From Oscillospiraceae bacterium (GTDB lineage Bacteria; Bacillota; Clostridia; Oscillospirales; Oscillospiraceae): a stretch of DNA of 35,651 bases. Positions 34,601 to 35,651 of this stretch are shown here, piece by piece (position 1 is the stretch's first letter; each line of letters starts with the position of its first letter). The position numbers were made by a program, and so were the translations under genes. The stretch covers positions 1-35,651 of the forward strand of contig WQVH01000019.1 of assembly GCA_009781695.1 (NCBI GenBank), read 5' to 3'. The notes under the pieces were generated by a model. The model did no database searches. It was not told the DNA's origin and worked only from the letters and a program-made list of their open reading frames with translations.

Positions 34601-35024
34601 CAGGAGTCGTCAATGCATTAACCAGCTCTGCCCTATTATTTACAATTATCGGAGCGCTGAAAGCTGCAAATGCGACATGTTGCTCCGGTAATTCTAAATA
34701 ATATACCTCTTCCAGATCAGTCACATGCTTGGCATCCGAAAATTGAAGCCATGCGCCAAGCTCATCGGGTGAAAATACATACATATCTGCCATGTACATA
34801 TCTACTTCTGCCATATATGTTTCTGCATATATTTCTACCATATCCGAGTCTATCATGTCTGAGTCGATCACATCCGGCTTTATCGTATCCGAGCCTATCA
34901 TATCTTCAACGATGCTTTCCTCATACTCCAGTGCCACGATTGACGATATCTGCAAAGCCGAGAATATCATCACTATCAAAAGCATCCACGCCACTACACA
35001 CAGTTTCCTTAGTTTCATTGTCAT
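31662..35024 (-). CDS. SLH-anchored surface protein with GLUG repeats and a lipase-like alpha/beta-hydrolase domain
   Basis: 1120 aa. Signal peptide 1-31; an Asp/Met-rich acidic repeat (about 40-82, SDxID units); a GLUG/beta-helix region (about 140-370) with five AGxLxG repeats. A class 3 lipase-like hydrolase domain covers about 450-730: LRGTS at 526-530, nucleophile Ser591 in GSSRG, a candidate acid Asp647 in NDPVTRVPG, and candidate His708 or His712. After a linker come three SLH domains (about 936-1120; repeated ITRAMFV, ITRQEMV and ATRAEAAAMF) that bind secondary cell-wall polymer. AAAGGG lies 4 nt before ATG 35024 and 10 nt before an in-frame ATG 35018. It is probably a cell-surface esterase with a binding or adhesion region. 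Confidence 0.85.
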   Translation of the reverse strand: MTMKLRKLCVVAWMLLIVMIFSALQISSIVALEYEESIVEDMIGSDTIKPDVIDSDMIDSDMVEIYAETYMAEVDMYMADMYVFSPDELGAWLQFSDAKHVTDLEEVYYLELPEQHVAFAAFSAPIIVNNRAELVNALTTPEAHRMIKLNADIDLGAWTPINLSDEAAWFTLDGNGHSLTFSVNSGNGPAGFLGTVSGGNVTILNLGLNINGSIRRHGNAYRGAEQMIAGALMGRVHGGRVLIERTSVMGGEIYARRNAANTHGDAFAGGLIGVVQNSADVIIIDSFVHAHVRAYAVAGTGILSHLRMDTPRAVAGGLVGMLWGSSSLRIVNSYAAGSVYARSRSASVHLLPTALRSVGGILGAIWDKTDSALGMNMAHANNVSHSGDLLGSRNTTHWGAALSESQLRNNMVAPLNRWNWDTVWEYRVHTNNGLPVLRADGFTGIIAPEFIVMYHGLSGQYNQNIAILAAELLYCWPYSDLNYAESLAYWGFELPREGFDMSADNAFVRFGIKTLPNGINVVAVILRGTSGELREWMGNFTTGIFTNNFDGKHADFARAAQVAHMQLLVYLNDHDIELTSDRTRFLIAGSSRGAAIANILSYRLMSDNGVSPNHLFSYNFAGPDVAVRHMRSWGNYNNIINIRNFNDPVTRVPGTIGNVILTMDMPGYNWGKFGQSLWWPGSVGIFSTLFAGLEFTYYDPHNIPYYRHQVMHYPLPWGNTCGVRHFLALVTAFKCPVDIRVYDDDGVHVATVSDNELVYFNACVERLQIFIIDDAKYIVFLDESAYDIHLMGTDSGILNYFVKTIEITEETVPVDEYFSTIEASFEILEQRVFVDVALYDGRQMLTAVGGDIDVSDVALLLAVDDVIVGAIDESGNEQLFENTVCADNDAQDHNICTQDAATSHPSESDVSDAHVPDINEPELYSNNMQRAHSVSMPFDDVAAASWYYSYVRLMWQQQLFQGTAPNIFAPRGDITRAMFVQVLANLNGVDLLPYATQQASFDDTLSSSWYFGAVVWAARQGIVSGVGDGRFAPNRSITRQEMVVLLNNYIEARDVTLPQHISVAFTDLDDIAPWAVDGVAMMQGAGIIVGHADGRFAPQDVATRAEAAAMFARFLDLYRD

Positions 35025-35088
35025 TATGCCCTTTACTTTTTATTTTACATCTCAAACGTGTTTTCTGTACTAAATTTGTCAGCTTTGG

Positions 35089-35117
35089 ATCATAACATAT
35101 TCACATATATTTTACAA
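35089..35117 (-). promoter_or_regulatory. Promoter of the SLH protein gene
   Basis: Minus-strand TTGTAA (35112-35117), 17-bp spacer, TATGAT (35089-35094), about 60 nt before the start codon. Confidence 0.6.
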
Positions 35118-35132
35118 TAACTTTACATCCGA

Positions 35133-35162
35133 CGACGAAAGACGAGAGACGAACTTTCGTCG
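35133..35162. terminator. Inverted repeat after the M42 peptidase gene
   Basis: Nine-bp perfect arms CGACGAAAG (35133-35141) and CTTTCGTCG (35154-35162) with a 12-nt loop, 28 bp past the peptidase stop. There is no U-run, so it may be a weak terminator or a small palindromic repeat. Confidence 0.4.
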
Positions 35163-35190
35163 CCTCTCGCCAGCTACTACACAACTATCA

Positions 35191-35651
35191 TTACATGTCC
35201 ATCTGCGTCTCCAGCACCTTTACAGTCAACGCTATACACGCTTCAATATCTGAAATGGCGCACATCTCATTTGGAGAATGGATATGCCGTGTCGCTATGG
35301 AAATAACACCCGACGGAACCCCTTTCCTACTCACATGAATTGCACCGGAATCTGTACCACCCATTTCAAGAATCTCATATTGATACTTTATATCGCCCGC
35401 TTCGGCACATTTTTCAAGATGCTTAATGATCATGGGGTGGCAAATCACAGAATTATCCTTTAACTTTATCGCAGCTCCATCATACATCTTCATAGGCATC
35501 GGCATAGTCTTTGGCGTATCGGCTGAATACGTCACATCAAAGGCCAGCCCATAATCCGGATCTACCGAATATGCCGATGTTTTGGCACCTCTGAGTCCCA
35601 CTTCCTCTTGCGTGGTAAATACAAAATAGAGATCATATGCAGGATTTTTGA
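35191..35651 (-). CDS. M42-family metallopeptidase (glutamyl aminopeptidase type), N-terminus outside the window
   Basis: The frame is open to the window edge; about 153 C-terminal residues are present. FTTQEEVGLRGAKTS carries the general-base and metal-ligand Glu pair; the region around SVDPDYGLAFDVT supplies the next metal ligand, and RHIHSPNEMC near the C-terminus the last His. This matches M42 aminopeptidases (FrvX/PepA/TET group), large cytosolic oligomers that trim N-terminal residues from peptides. An internal start at 35601 would cut through the EEVG motif region and is not real. Confidence 0.9.
   Translation of the reverse strand, partial: KNPAYDLYFVFTTQEEVGLRGAKTSAYSVDPDYGLAFDVTYSADTPKTMPMPMKMYDGAAIKLKDNSVICHPMIIKHLEKCAEAGDIKYQYEILEMGGTDSGAIHVSRKGVPSGVISIATRHIHSPNEMCAISDIEACIALTVKVLETQMDM

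Overview
The window looks like chromosomal DNA from an anaerobic, monoderm Bacillota of the Clostridia type. The evidence is a consensus sigma-A style promoter (TTGACA / TATAAT-like) before most transcription units, strong GGAGG ribosome sites, the rpsF-ssb-rpsR order, a class A RNase P RNA, a zinc-type S18, SLH-type surface anchoring, and intergenic palindromes of a kind common in Clostridiales. No phage, IS element, CRISPR array, tRNA or rRNA was seen. The genus cannot be named from this sequence.

Layout. (1) 1-3072, minus: the first 1024 codons of a secreted, repeat-built, cysteine- and aspartate-rich protein whose C-terminal Cys array runs off the window, behind a long leader. (2) 3566-5917, plus: an L-xylulose/L-ribulose phosphate branch (UlaE-like epimerase and LyxK-like kinase), convergent with dut (minus). 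(3) 6559-9274: an alpha/beta hydrolase, then a divergent pair of regulators (XRE and MerR/GyrI-like). (4) 9336-14493, minus: aspS; rpsF-ssb-rpsR with a structured leader; a single-domain GlmU-like nucleotidyltransferase; and a secreted protein with a stalk-like domain and a NodB fold that has lost its catalytic motif. (5) 14619-15032, plus: RNase P RNA, sharing a bidirectional terminator with rarA. (6) 15071-24829, minus: rarA, a PNPOx-like flavoprotein, a YmdB-type phosphodiesterase, a lipid kinase, serA, serC, a membrane phosphoesterase, a PAP2 phosphatase, a DUF1015 protein and a homocysteine S-methyltransferase. Serine synthesis, one-carbon chemistry and a phosphatidate/diacylglycerol pair lie together. 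(7) 24850-25002: a decayed ferredoxin fragment that now carries the promoter of the methyltransferase. (8) 25143-31299, plus: a CNNM/CorC transporter, then a tightly coupled three-gene unit of ABC ATPase, CARDB-like membrane-anchored protein and MacB-like permease, with an 11-C homopolymer inside the middle gene. (9) 31239-35651, minus: a possible small membrane protein with its own promoter, a very large SLH-anchored lipase-like protein with GLUG repeats, and an M42 aminopeptidase cut by the window edge.

The most unusual parts are the Cys/Asp-rich surface protein, the ABC/CARDB/MacB unit with its poly-C tract (a candidate phase-variable surface or export system), the SLH-GLUG-lipase protein, and the degenerate NodB protein. 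Most of the remaining genes are housekeeping. Many start codons were reassigned from Shine-Dalgarno position; four genes appear to start at TTG (rpsR, the NodB-like gene, the CNNM gene) or GTG (the PNPOx-like gene).
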